Part shown: one piece after another, positions 1 through 6,239 of the stretch
Layout of the letters: each line of letters begins with the position of its first letter
How positions within the stretch are numbered: the first letter of the stretch is position 1
Source of the DNA: Pyrinomonadaceae bacterium
GTDB taxonomy: Bacteria > Acidobacteriota > Blastocatellia > Pyrinomonadales > Pyrinomonadaceae
Assembly: GCA_013003215.1 (NCBI GenBank)
Contig: JABDKD010000188.1
Location: 1 to 45,199 of the forward strand
Direction: 5' to 3'
Length of the DNA: 45,199 nucleotides
The notes under the pieces: generated by a model
What the model was told of the DNA's origin: nothing
The model's database searches: none
Seen by the model: only the letters and a program-made list of their open reading frames with translations
Made by a program: the position numbers and the translations under genes

Positions 1-1
1 C

Positions 2-157
2 CTTAAAGCGGGTGTCCACGCGAAAGTAATCAGTGAACGCCTAGGACACTCCTCAATAGCCCTAACTCTTGACGTCTATTCTCACGTCCTTCCGAGCATG
101 CAAGAAGAGGCAACTGAAAAAATCGAAAAAATGCTGTTTAGTGTCCAAAACAGGTGA
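2..157 (+). CDS. Tyrosine recombinase/integrase, C-terminal fragment (5' end outside window)
   Basis: The open frame enters from the left edge and ends at TGA 155-157; only 51 residues are visible. The motif SERLGHSSIALTLDVYSHVL is the C-terminal signature of phage-type tyrosine recombinases: the LGH histidine and, nine to ten residues later, the nucleophilic tyrosine in VYSHV. The catalytic HxxR would lie just upstream, outside the window. Such enzymes integrate phages and genomic islands, frequently into tRNA 3' ends. Here the gene stops about 100 bp from the 3' end of a tRNA-Leu gene, so it is probably the integrase of an element lying to the left of the window. It was too short for standard ORF calling. 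Confidence 0.88.
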   Translation, partial: LKAGVHAKVISERLGHSSIALTLDVYSHVLPSMQEEATEKIEKMLFSVQNR

Positions 158-158
158 G

Positions 159-181
159 TTGGCACACTAATTGGCACACTA
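159..181. repeat. Direct repeat pair after the integrase
   Basis: The 11-mer TTGGCACACTA occurs at 159-169 and again at 171-181, 12 bp apart, directly after the integrase stop codon. Short direct repeats beside an integrase gene are typical of arm-type integrase or excisionase sites near an attachment site, but this function is an inference from position. Confidence 0.6.
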
Positions 182-255
182 GAAGAGAAATAGAAGAAAA
201 ATTTGTTTGATTAAGTTAGAAAAAGATTTCCTCTAACTCTTTTAAGTAGAATATT

Positions 256-340
256 TGCTGAGGGCGGGGGTCGAACCCGCACGTCCACAAGGGACACAGG
301 ATTTTAAGTCCTGTGCGTCTACCAATTCCGCCACCCCAGC
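256..340 (-). tRNA. tRNA-Leu (anticodon TAA)
   Basis: On the minus strand the sequence folds as a class II tRNA of 85 nt. The acceptor stem GCUGGGG pairs with CCUCAGC plus discriminator A. The anticodon stem CAGGA/UCCUG encloses the loop CUUAAAA, giving anticodon UAA. A long variable arm and the T-arm GGUUCGA-type sequence follow. No CCA is encoded. The A-box-like region (UGGCGGAAUUGGUAGACGC) is the usual tRNA-Leu form. The 3' end faces the integrase fragment. Confidence 0.96.
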
Positions 341-351
341 AAGCGCCTATG

Positions 352-380
352 AGATTAGCATTTACTTAAACTAGTTCCAA
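352..380 (-). promoter_or_regulatory. Putative sigma70 promoter for tRNA-Leu
   Basis: On the minus strand, TTGGAA (375-380) and TAATCT (352-357) are separated by exactly 17 bp, and transcription would start about 5 nt before the mature tRNA 5' end. The -35 box lies inside the first unit of the heptamer array at 374-429. Confidence 0.55.
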
Positions 381-491
381 GTTTCAAGTTCCAAGTTCCA
401 GGTTTGATGTTCAAGGTTGAAAGTTTCAAGATAACTGGTACATTTTCGATCTCTAAGAACTTGGAACTTGGAACTTGAAACTTGGAACTCG
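374..491. repeat. Heptamer-repeat inverted pair (27-bp perfect inverted repeat)
   Basis: The left array (374-429) is eight 7-bp units of the form GTTCCAA/GTTTCAA. The right array (457-491) is five units of the form GAACTTG. Bases 374-400 are an exact reverse complement of 462-488 (27 bp) with a 61-nt loop. The exact 7-bp periodicity has nothing to do with a reading frame. Similar arrays occur at 25152-25218 and 41954-42158. Confidence 0.85.
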
Positions 492-538
492 AGTCTTTGG
501 ATGAGATACTTTAAGCAACCTATCTGCCGAGGTTTACG

Positions 539-1024
539 ATGGAAAGCTATCTTTGGATAATGTGGGCTGCCGCGGGAGTTCTGTTGATCATAGCCGAGAT
601 CTTCACGCTCGGTTTTGTCCTGTTCTGGTTTGGAATCGGGGCAATGGCGGCGGCACTGGCTGCGTACCTGGGATTGGGCCTTGTGGGTCAATTCATTGTA
701 TTTGCGGGGGTTTCCATACTCTTTACCATTCTCTCACGCACGATTTTCGACGATTACTACCCTCACAACGACGAAGACCACTCAACCGGAATTGAAAACC
801 TCCCGGGTAGAGTCGGTACTGTCACGACCGAAAGCAAAGGCGCTCTTAACGCGGCACGCGTAAAGGTGTTTGGCTCAAGCTGGAAGGCATTTCCGGCTGA
901 TGAGGTGTCTACTTTTGATGAGGGCGAAAAGGTTGAGGTCGTACGCGTCGAGGGCTCATCGATCTGGGTCAAAAAGGCCAGCAAGGAATTGCCTGGATGG
1001 AGGGACGAAGAAGAAGTTGGCTGA
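539..1024 (+). CDS. NfeD-like membrane protein (short form)
   Basis: A 161-residue protein with hydrophobic segments at about residues 5-75 (three to four membrane passes, rich in Gly/Ala/Phe), followed by a soluble C-terminal domain of about 70 residues. That domain carries the NfeD OB-fold pattern: GRVGTVTTE at its start and EGEKVEVVRVEGSSIWVKK at its end. Short NfeD proteins normally pair with an SPFH/stomatin-family protein in membrane microdomains. No stomatin gene is adjacent here; the gene stands alone between the tRNA and a convergent phosphatase. The start at 539 has a weak AGG about 7 nt upstream. The family call comes from the layout and motif; partner and function are inferred. 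Confidence 0.8.
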   Translation: MESYLWIMWAAAGVLLIIAEIFTLGFVLFWFGIGAMAAALAAYLGLGLVGQFIVFAGVSILFTILSRTIFDDYYPHNDEDHSTGIENLPGRVGTVTTESKGALNAARVKVFGSSWKAFPADEVSTFDEGEKVEVVRVEGSSIWVKKASKELPGWRDEEEVG

Positions 1025-1026
1025 GT

Positions 1027-1192
1027 TGACTGAGTTAAGTTTACTAAGTTGACAGAGTTGGCAGAGTTTACGGAGTTGACAGAGTTTACTAAGTTGACAG
1101 AGTTGACGAAGTCTACAGAGTTTCCATTGTTGAACAAATTGAAACTATTTTTGTCGTGACTCGTTTTAGCCAACTTAGCCAACTTAGCCAAC
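1027..1192. repeat. 9-bp periodic repeat array between convergent genes
   Basis: From 1027 to 1121 the sequence is about ten units of TGACAGAGT/TTACTAAGT type with an exact 9-bp period, apart from one 5-bp partial unit at 1036-1040. At 1166-1192 there are three perfect copies of TTAGCCAAC, which in reverse complement (GTTGGCTAA) resembles the first array. Together the two blocks could fold as an imperfect hairpin between the stop codons of the flanking convergent genes. The minus-strand open frame through it, a run of Asn-Ser-Val repeats, is a by-product of the period. Confidence 0.8.
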
Positions 1193-1195
1193 TAG

Positions 1196-2128
1196 TTAAA
1201 CTATCTCTGCCGTATCCTGTTCTGCTGTGTCGTGGATGCTGTCGGGACTGATTACTTCCAACTCGATTTCTTCATCGGTGGCTTCAGGGAGGGAACTTCC
1301 GGAAAGTTTTGTGATAACGAGGGTAATATTGTCTTCGCCGCCGCGCTCGTTTGCTTCTTTGACCAACTCAACGGCCGCCATCTTCAGGTCATCCAAATGG
1401 TCAAATACTATTCGCTGGATATCGACCCCCTCGATCTTGTTTGAAAGGCCGTCGCTGCATGTGACCAGGATATCGTCACGGCATGGTGCGAGGTTCGCGG
1501 CGACCGGGAAAATCTCGTTCTGAGCACCCAACGCCTGCAGGATCACATTCCTGAGTGCATGAGTTTCTGCTTCTTCTTCCGAGATCTGGCCGGAATCGAT
1601 CAACTGCTGCACGAGCGATTGGTCTTTTGTAACCTGGTAGATCTTTGCGTTTCGGATCAGATAGGTCCGGCTGTCTCCAATTTGAACAATGCCAACCCCG
1701 TCAGGTGTCACAGCAACTCCGGTAAACGTCGCTCCCATACCCTGAAATTCAGGTTCGCGGCCTTTCTGGTGGATCTTGTGATTGGCGTAAACTGTTGCGT
1801 CGTAGAGTTTGCCGACAAGGGAATCGCTAAAGCTGTCAGGCGAGATCGTCTGTTCCGGATCATCACCGATAAGGACGGTACTGACTGTTTCTACAGCCAT
1901 CTGGCTGGCAACCTCACCCGCCAACGCGCCGCCCATACCATCGGACACCGCGACAACGACGCCGAGATCGTCAACTTCAAATCGTTGTGACTCAACGATC
2001 AGCTGATCATGACTGTCCTCGCCCGTCCAGGTTTCCGTGCTGGACAGGTTAAGCATCAGGAAGTTGTCCTCATTTTCGGGACGCAAGCGCCCTACATGAG
2101 AAGTTGCATGTGCTTCGACGATCAACAT
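1196..2128 (-). CDS. PP2C-family protein serine/threonine phosphatase
   Basis: A 310-residue PPM/PP2C phosphatase. Motifs in order: SHVGRLRPENEDNF near the N-terminus, VVVAVSDGMGGALAGEVAS at about 55-75 (metal-binding Asp and DGMGG), GIVQIGDSRTYLI near the middle, LVTCSDGLSNKIEG, and GGEDNITLVI near the C-terminus. All metal-coordinating aspartates expected for bacterial Stp/PrpC-type enzymes are visible. It should dephosphorylate Ser/Thr-phosphorylated proteins opposite Hanks-type kinases; no kinase is in the window. The C-terminal tail after residue 275 is acidic and low complexity. It begins 21 bp after the upstream PLP-enzyme gene and is probably cotranscribed with it. Confidence 0.93.
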   Translation of the reverse strand: MLIVEAHATSHVGRLRPENEDNFLMLNLSSTETWTGEDSHDQLIVESQRFEVDDLGVVVAVSDGMGGALAGEVASQMAVETVSTVLIGDDPEQTISPDSFSDSLVGKLYDATVYANHKIHQKGREPEFQGMGATFTGVAVTPDGVGIVQIGDSRTYLIRNAKIYQVTKDQSLVQQLIDSGQISEEEAETHALRNVILQALGAQNEIFPVAANLAPCRDDILVTCSDGLSNKIEGVDIQRIVFDHLDDLKMAAVELVKEANERGGEDNITLVITKLSGSSLPEATDEEIELEVISPDSIHDTAEQDTAEIV

Positions 2129-2149
2129 AAGTGTGTGCTCAACCGGCGT

Positions 2150-3286
2150 CTAAGCACTCAACGCCTGATCAAGATCCGCAATAAGGTCCTCCGCGTCTTC
2201 AATTCCGACCGAAACACGTACGAGCCCGTCGGTAATTCCAAGCTTCTGGCGCGTTTCAAACGGCACCGCCGCGTGTGTCATGGTCGCGGGATGTGAGATC
2301 AAGCTCTCAACACCGCCCAGACTTTCTGCCAAAGTTAAAAGCTTGACGTTCTCCAAAACTTTTTTTGCGTTCTCCAGGGATCCGGTTTCAAATGAAACCA
2401 TTCCACCAAACCCATCCTGCTGTCTCTTCGCAAGCTCATGCTGTGGATGAGAGGTCAGGCCTGGGTAATAAACCTCGGAAACCGCCGGGTGCTCGGCAAG
2501 AAAATTCGCTACCGCGCGCCCGTTTAAGTCATGTCTTTCCATTCGAACTGCGAGAGTCTTGGTACCCCTCAACACAAGAAAAGAATCAAACGGAGAGAGT
2601 ATCGCACCTATACTGTTTTGTACAAACCCGATCCACTCCGCATTCTTTTCGTCATTCAGGGCAACAAACCCGCCAACAGAGTCCGAGTGACCGTTCATGT
2701 ATTTTGTGGTCGAATGAACAACGATATCGACACCGTGTTCGATCGGCCTCTGCAGATATGAGGACATGAATGTGTTATCGCAAACCACGACAGCTCCGTG
2801 GGCGTGCGATATCTCAGACACGGCCTTCAAATCCGTCACACTCATCAGCGGATTCGTAGGAGTCTCCACGAATACCATTTTTGTGTTGGGTTTCATGCCC
2901 TGCTCAACATTAAGGGCATCGGTTGAATCAACAAGGTCGAATTCAATACCCTGACGACTCAAGACCTTGTCAAACAGTCTATAAGTGCCGCCGTAGGTAT
3001 TGTCTCCGAGCAAAACATGGTCGCCTGCCTTTACCAGTTTTAGCACTGCATCGGTCGCCGCCATTCCTGAAGCGAAAGCGAATCCAAAATCAGCACCCTC
3101 GAGGGCTGCGATATTCTTCTCTAATGCAGCGCGGGTAGGATTCTGAGTACGCGCGTATTCATATCCCTTGTGTTCACCCAACGCATCCTGCGCAAAAGTG
3201 GAAGTCTGGTAAATAGGTACGCTCACAGCGCCGGTGGCGGAATCCGGTTCATTGCCGGCATGAATCGCGACTGTTGAAAAGCCCAT
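2150..3286 (-). CDS. Cys/Met metabolism PLP-dependent enzyme (cystathionine gamma-synthase/lyase-like)
   Basis: A 378-residue enzyme, the usual length for this family. It has YARTQNPTR (residues 44-52, the family's phosphate-loop Y-x-R-x-x-NPT motif), FASGMAATDAV (71-81), DNTF (170-173) and the Schiff-base lysine K195 in HSTTKYMNGHSD, followed by GG. It catalyses either gamma-replacement (cystathionine or O-acylhomoserine synthesis) or gamma-elimination. The sequence alone does not separate MetB from MccB, so no symbol is given. It is divergent from a LysR regulator and upstream of the PP2C gene. A promoter and a structured leader lie ahead of it (3317-3419). Confidence 0.92.
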   Translation of the reverse strand: MGFSTVAIHAGNEPDSATGAVSVPIYQTSTFAQDALGEHKGYEYARTQNPTRAALEKNIAALEGADFGFAFASGMAATDAVLKLVKAGDHVLLGDNTYGGTYRLFDKVLSRQGIEFDLVDSTDALNVEQGMKPNTKMVFVETPTNPLMSVTDLKAVSEISHAHGAVVVCDNTFMSSYLQRPIEHGVDIVVHSTTKYMNGHSDSVGGFVALNDEKNAEWIGFVQNSIGAILSPFDSFLVLRGTKTLAVRMERHDLNGRAVANFLAEHPAVSEVYYPGLTSHPQHELAKRQQDGFGGMVSFETGSLENAKKVLENVKLLTLAESLGGVESLISHPATMTHAAVPFETRQKLGITDGLVRVSVGIEDAEDLIADLDQALSA

Positions 3287-3316
3287 AGAATGTTACGACA
3301 AAAGCTAGGTTTAAGA

Positions 3317-3375
3317 TCAAAAAAGCCTTACGGGATACTACCTTATTTCGAGGTTCAAAAGCTATTGAAAGGCTT
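3317..3375 (-). promoter_or_regulatory. Structured leader with terminator-like closing stem ahead of the metB-like gene
   Basis: Read on the minus strand, AAGCCTT (3375-3369) pairs with AAGGCTT (3329-3323), followed at once by a run of T. The 39-nt interior can form two or three small hairpins (TTCAA/TTGAA, CCT/AGG, GG/CC). This is the shape of a transcription attenuator or a small riboswitch-like element. It matches no riboswitch class I recognise, including SAM-I and SAM-II. The function is inferred from position. Confidence 0.4.
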
Positions 3376-3390
3376 ATTTTATAGTGATTT

Positions 3391-3419
3391 ATCGTAACGT
3401 GCGGTAATTAATATTGCAA
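3391..3419 (-). promoter_or_regulatory. Putative promoter of the metB-like gene
   Basis: On the minus strand, TTGCAA (3419-3414) and TACGAT (3396-3391) are spaced by 17 bp. The start point would fall near 3384, giving a leader of about 97 nt. The same -10 hexamer, TACGAT, appears in the predicted pilin and nuo promoters of this window. Confidence 0.55.
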
Positions 3420-3570
3420 ACACAAAATTGTTGGCAAAAACCTTTTGATCCAGGCTCCGAATCCGTTGTTTTTTACAGCAAATTCTTCTAAATAATTATA
3501 CTACTACGTACTACATAAGCAGTATTTATGATATTTTGACCTCATCCAAATTCATGGATCAAGAAAGTAT

Positions 3571-4449
3571 ATGGAGATCAACGAACTCGAAGTTTTCGCC
3601 GTTGTCGCAGAGGAACGGAGTTTTTCTCGTGCTGCGAAGGTTTTGGGTAGAACACAGCCAGCCGTCAGCCAGGCGATACGAAGACTTGAGAACGATGTAG
3701 GCGAGAGGCTCATCGATCGTTCATCAAAGGATGGTACGCTGACCGATGCGGGAGAGGTTCTTGTTCATTACGCCACCGAGATTCTGAACCTGAGGCGTAC
3801 CGCCCGCGAGTCACTCAGAGACCTTAAGAATCTCAAACTTGGAAATGTGAAATTGAGTGCAAATGAGCACACTGTTTTTTTCATTTTACCTTTAATCGAA
3901 AGATTTAACCGCGAGCATCCCGGCATAAAGATCGACGTAAAAAGAGGCGTGGCCAGCAGGATACCAAAGGAAGTAATGGCGAGGGACGTTGAATTGGGGG
4001 TCGTTTCTTTTAAGCCTAAGGACCGTTCGGTTGAGTCGGTGGCCGTAGGTACCGATGAATTGGTAATGATCACTGCGCCGGGGCACCCTTTGTCGAAAGC
4101 CGATACGGTGAGCATAAGGGATCTTGGGGGCGAGAAGTTTATCGCTCACAACGCTCCGTCGCCTTACAGGCAGCAGGTTATAGAGAAGTTTGACACTCAT
4201 CGAACTTCCTTGAACATCGCGGTTGAAATGCCCTCGCTCGAGGCGATCAAGCGACTTGTTGAAATGGATGTTGGAGTTGCGTTGGTTCCAAGACTTACGG
4301 CAGAGGCCGAAATTGCGAGAGGGCATTTGGCAGGAGTCTCGGTAAAGGAGATGAAACTGGAGCGCCGCCTTCATCTTGTATATCGAAAGGGAGGCGTTTT
4401 ATCCCAGGCTGCGAGCATGTTTTTGGACTTAGCGCGAGAAGAGGGCTAA
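3571..4449 (+). CDS. LysR-family transcriptional regulator
   Basis: A 292-residue protein with the standard LysR layout. The N-terminal winged helix-turn-helix covers residues 1-60 (ELEVFAVVAEERSFSRAAKVLGRTQPAVSQAIRRLE), and a periplasmic-binding-like effector domain covers about 88-290. It is divergent from the Cys/Met PLP enzyme across a 284-bp gap. LysR proteins often control the divergent gene, so sulfur amino acid metabolism is a plausible target, but the effector is unknown. The start has no strong Shine-Dalgarno sequence. A terminator hairpin follows at 4482-4509. Confidence 0.93.
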   Translation: MEINELEVFAVVAEERSFSRAAKVLGRTQPAVSQAIRRLENDVGERLIDRSSKDGTLTDAGEVLVHYATEILNLRRTARESLRDLKNLKLGNVKLSANEHTVFFILPLIERFNREHPGIKIDVKRGVASRIPKEVMARDVELGVVSFKPKDRSVESVAVGTDELVMITAPGHPLSKADTVSIRDLGGEKFIAHNAPSPYRQQVIEKFDTHRTSLNIAVEMPSLEAIKRLVEMDVGVALVPRLTAEAEIARGHLAGVSVKEMKLERRLHLVYRKGGVLSQAASMFLDLAREEG

Positions 4450-4481
4450 ATGTCTGTAAACCAATGTAACCAATAAGTTTG

Positions 4482-4509
4482 TTTTTCCGGCTTCGGAAAA
4501 ATTTTCTTT
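4482..4509 (+). terminator. Rho-independent terminator after the LysR gene
   Basis: TTTTTCCG (4482-4489), loop GCTT, CGGAAAAA (4494-4501), then TTTTCTTTC. It is an 8-bp perfect stem with a following U-tract. Its position makes any upstream-extended start of the next gene unlikely. Confidence 0.7.
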
Positions 4510-4580
4510 CAAAAACGAAGGATTGGAATTACAATAGGTTTGTTGTAGTTTTCAAAAATTCACTTAATAAGCGAGGGTAT

Positions 4581-4913
4581 ATGCTACCAAAGCAACCGGA
4601 CGAGGCGCTTTCCCCGAAAGAGCGTCGAAAATCCGACCGAAAGAAACTTATCGTTGATGTGCGTTTTGACGGCGGCGACGCCACAGGTATTGCGAATACG
4701 CGCGATATCGGAATTGGCGGTCTATATATAACCACTAATGCGAACCTCTCAACCGGCGACCAGATTGCCATGGAAATGATGATAGCCGGTGAACAGGCCT
4801 CGGTCGGTGGAGTCGTGGCCTATGTAGATCCCGGTCAGGGGGTCGGAGTCAGATTCAGGGACCTGACACCGGAAAACGAAAAGCTTCTGAAGAAGGAATT
4901 GGAAATGGAATAA
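4581..4913 (+). CDS. PilZ-domain protein (probable c-di-GMP binding)
   Basis: A 110-residue protein starting at ATG 4581, which has a GAGGG ribosome-binding site 5 nt upstream. A longer frame open to 4479 would begin inside a terminator and is rejected. The PilZ signatures are an RxxxR motif (RKSDR near residue 17) and, about 30 residues later, DIGIGGLYI. The latter corresponds to the D/NxSxxG motif with Gly in place of Ser. The domain occupies nearly the whole protein. PilZ proteins bind cyclic di-GMP and often affect pili or motility; the minor-pilin operon begins 1.3 kb downstream. The Ser-to-Gly change may weaken nucleotide binding. Confidence 0.85.
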   Translation: MLPKQPDEALSPKERRKSDRKKLIVDVRFDGGDATGIANTRDIGIGGLYITTNANLSTGDQIAMEMMIAGEQASVGGVVAYVDPGQGVGVRFRDLTPENEKLLKKELEME

Positions 4914-4957
4914 GACGCGAAGTTTGCGGTATGTCGAGTCATCACTGAGGAGAATTA

Positions 4958-6073
4958 ATGTTTGATCAATTCACGCTGGGCATCGAGGAAGAGTTTCAGA
5001 TAGTTGATCCGATAACAGGGGAGTTGAAATCTCATGTCTCGGAAATACTTGAAGAAGGGATAAAGATGCTCGGGGAAAAAGTGAAGCCCGAGATGATTCA
5101 GTCGATGATCGAAGTCGGCACGGGCATATGCGCGAACATTCAGGAGGCCCGGGCAGATATTTCCAATTTAAGGCGCACTATCTCCAATTTGGCCAGAAAA
5201 CAGAATCTGGAGATCGTCGCCGCCTCTACTCACCCATTCTCAAAATGGTCCGACCAACAGATCTTTGACGACGACCGGTACAGGATACTGGTCGATGAAC
5301 TCCAGATGGTGGCCCGCAGCCTTCTGATCTTTGGAGTCCACGTCCATGTTGGAATCCCCGACAAAGAGCGCCAGATCCACATAATGAACGCGGCACGGTA
5401 TTTTGTTCCGCACGTTCTTGCTCTGACGACCTCTTCACCGTTTTGGCTGGGTTTCGAAACGGGGCTGAAGTCCTATCGTTCAGAAGTATTCAAGAAGTTT
5501 CCACGAACGGACATACCGGATTTCTTCGAGTCTTACCAGCAATACGAGAGTTATGTGAATTTACTCGTCAAGATGAATTGTATAGACAACGCGAAGAAGA
5601 TCTATTGGGATATCAGGCCCCATCCGTTTTTCCCGACACTTGAGTTCCGGGTTTGCGATATACCGACGAGGGTTGATGATACCGTTGCTGTGGCGGCCCT
5701 TTTTCAGGCAATCGTTGCTAAGCTGAACTTATTGATCGAAAAAAACTTAGGGTTCCGTCTATATCATCGCAGGCTGATTCAGGAGAACAAATGGCGAGCG
5801 GTCCGCTACGGGCTTGAAGGAAAGCTACTGGATCTTGGAAAACAAAAAGAAGTTCCGGTAAAAGACCTGATTCACGAGTTGCTGGAGTTTGTCGACGATG
5901 TCGTTGATGAGCTGGATTCAAGAAAAGAAATCGAGCATATCTATACGATCATGGAGAGGGGAACGTCGGCGGATAAGCAGATCGAGGTCTATCATGATGC
6001 TGATGAACAATTTGGCCCGGTTATTGAAATGTTGATAGAAAATACCCTGGAGAACGTCCCGCATGAAGGCTGA
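4958..6073 (+). CDS. Carboxylate-amine ligase, YbdK/GCS2 family
   Basis: A 371-residue protein of the glutamate-cysteine ligase type 2 family, of typical length. It starts with FTLGIEEEFQIVDPITGEL, the family's N-terminal ATP/Mg-binding strand (Glu-rich GIEEEF). Internal conserved segments include FGVHVHVGIPD at about residue 128 and IYWDIRPHPFFPTLEFRVCD at about 210-230, with its catalytic arginine and acidic residues. YbdK enzymes show weak glutamate-cysteine ligase activity; the physiological product is not established. The start has a good site (GAGGAGA). The gene is followed by a terminator. Confidence 0.9.
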   Translation: MFDQFTLGIEEEFQIVDPITGELKSHVSEILEEGIKMLGEKVKPEMIQSMIEVGTGICANIQEARADISNLRRTISNLARKQNLEIVAASTHPFSKWSDQQIFDDDRYRILVDELQMVARSLLIFGVHVHVGIPDKERQIHIMNAARYFVPHVLALTTSSPFWLGFETGLKSYRSEVFKKFPRTDIPDFFESYQQYESYVNLLVKMNCIDNAKKIYWDIRPHPFFPTLEFRVCDIPTRVDDTVAVAALFQAIVAKLNLLIEKNLGFRLYHRRLIQENKWRAVRYGLEGKLLDLGKQKEVPVKDLIHELLEFVDDVVDELDSRKEIEHIYTIMERGTSADKQIEVYHDADEQFGPVIEMLIENTLENVPHEG

Positions 6074-6103
6074 GTTTTAATACCAAATGTACTATAGAAA
6101 TAA

Positions 6104-6134
6104 GGACGCTGGATCGGCAGTGTCCTTTTTTTTT
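6104..6134 (+). terminator. Rho-independent terminator after the ybdK-like gene
   Basis: GGACGCTG (6104-6111) pairs with CAGTGTCC (6118-6125) over 8 bp with one G-U pair and a 6-nt loop, followed by nine T (6126-6134). Confidence 0.88.
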
Positions 6135-6153
6135 CGGCAAACGTTAAACAATG

Positions 6154-6182
6154 TTGGCAATTGTTGATAAAAATGGTACGAT
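6154..6182 (+). promoter_or_regulatory. Putative promoter of the minor-pilin operon
   Basis: TTGGCA (6154-6159), a 17-bp spacer and TACGAT (6177-6182). Transcription would start near 6189, just before a 9-bp hairpin in the leader. Confidence 0.65.
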
Positions 6183-6192
6183 GGTGTTTCAT

Positions 6193-6235
6193 AGCTTTCT
6201 CATAAGAGAGAGCTAGGCTTGCCGCACAGCTAGCT
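6193..6235 (+). promoter_or_regulatory. Leader with two mutually exclusive hairpins
   Basis: AGCTTTCTC (6193-6201) pairs with GAGAGAGCT (6206-6214) around a 4-nt loop. Alternatively AGCTAG (6211-6216) pairs with CTAGCT (6230-6235). The two share bases 6211-6214, so only one can form at a time. The second ends 4 nt before the first ATG. A switch in translation of the first pilin gene is possible but inferred. Confidence 0.35.
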
Positions 6236-6239
6236 GGAA

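Noticed and set aside
371..691. Minus-strand frame of 106 residues over the heptamer locus
   Set aside because: It translates the repeats and the beginning of nfeD antisense; no domain and no conservation clue.
763..1191. Minus-strand frame of 142 residues through the 9-bp array
   Set aside because: It is a run of Asn/Ser/Val repeats caused by the 9-bp period, overlaps the NfeD coding region and has no ribosome-binding site.
3420..3570. Promoter for the LysR gene
   Set aside because: TATACT-like -10 sequences exist near 3499 but no -35 box at an acceptable distance reaches a convincing match.
4479..4580. Longer start for the PilZ gene
   Set aside because: The first codons fall in the terminator hairpin of the LysR gene; ATG 4581 has a good Shine-Dalgarno site and begins at the PilZ domain.
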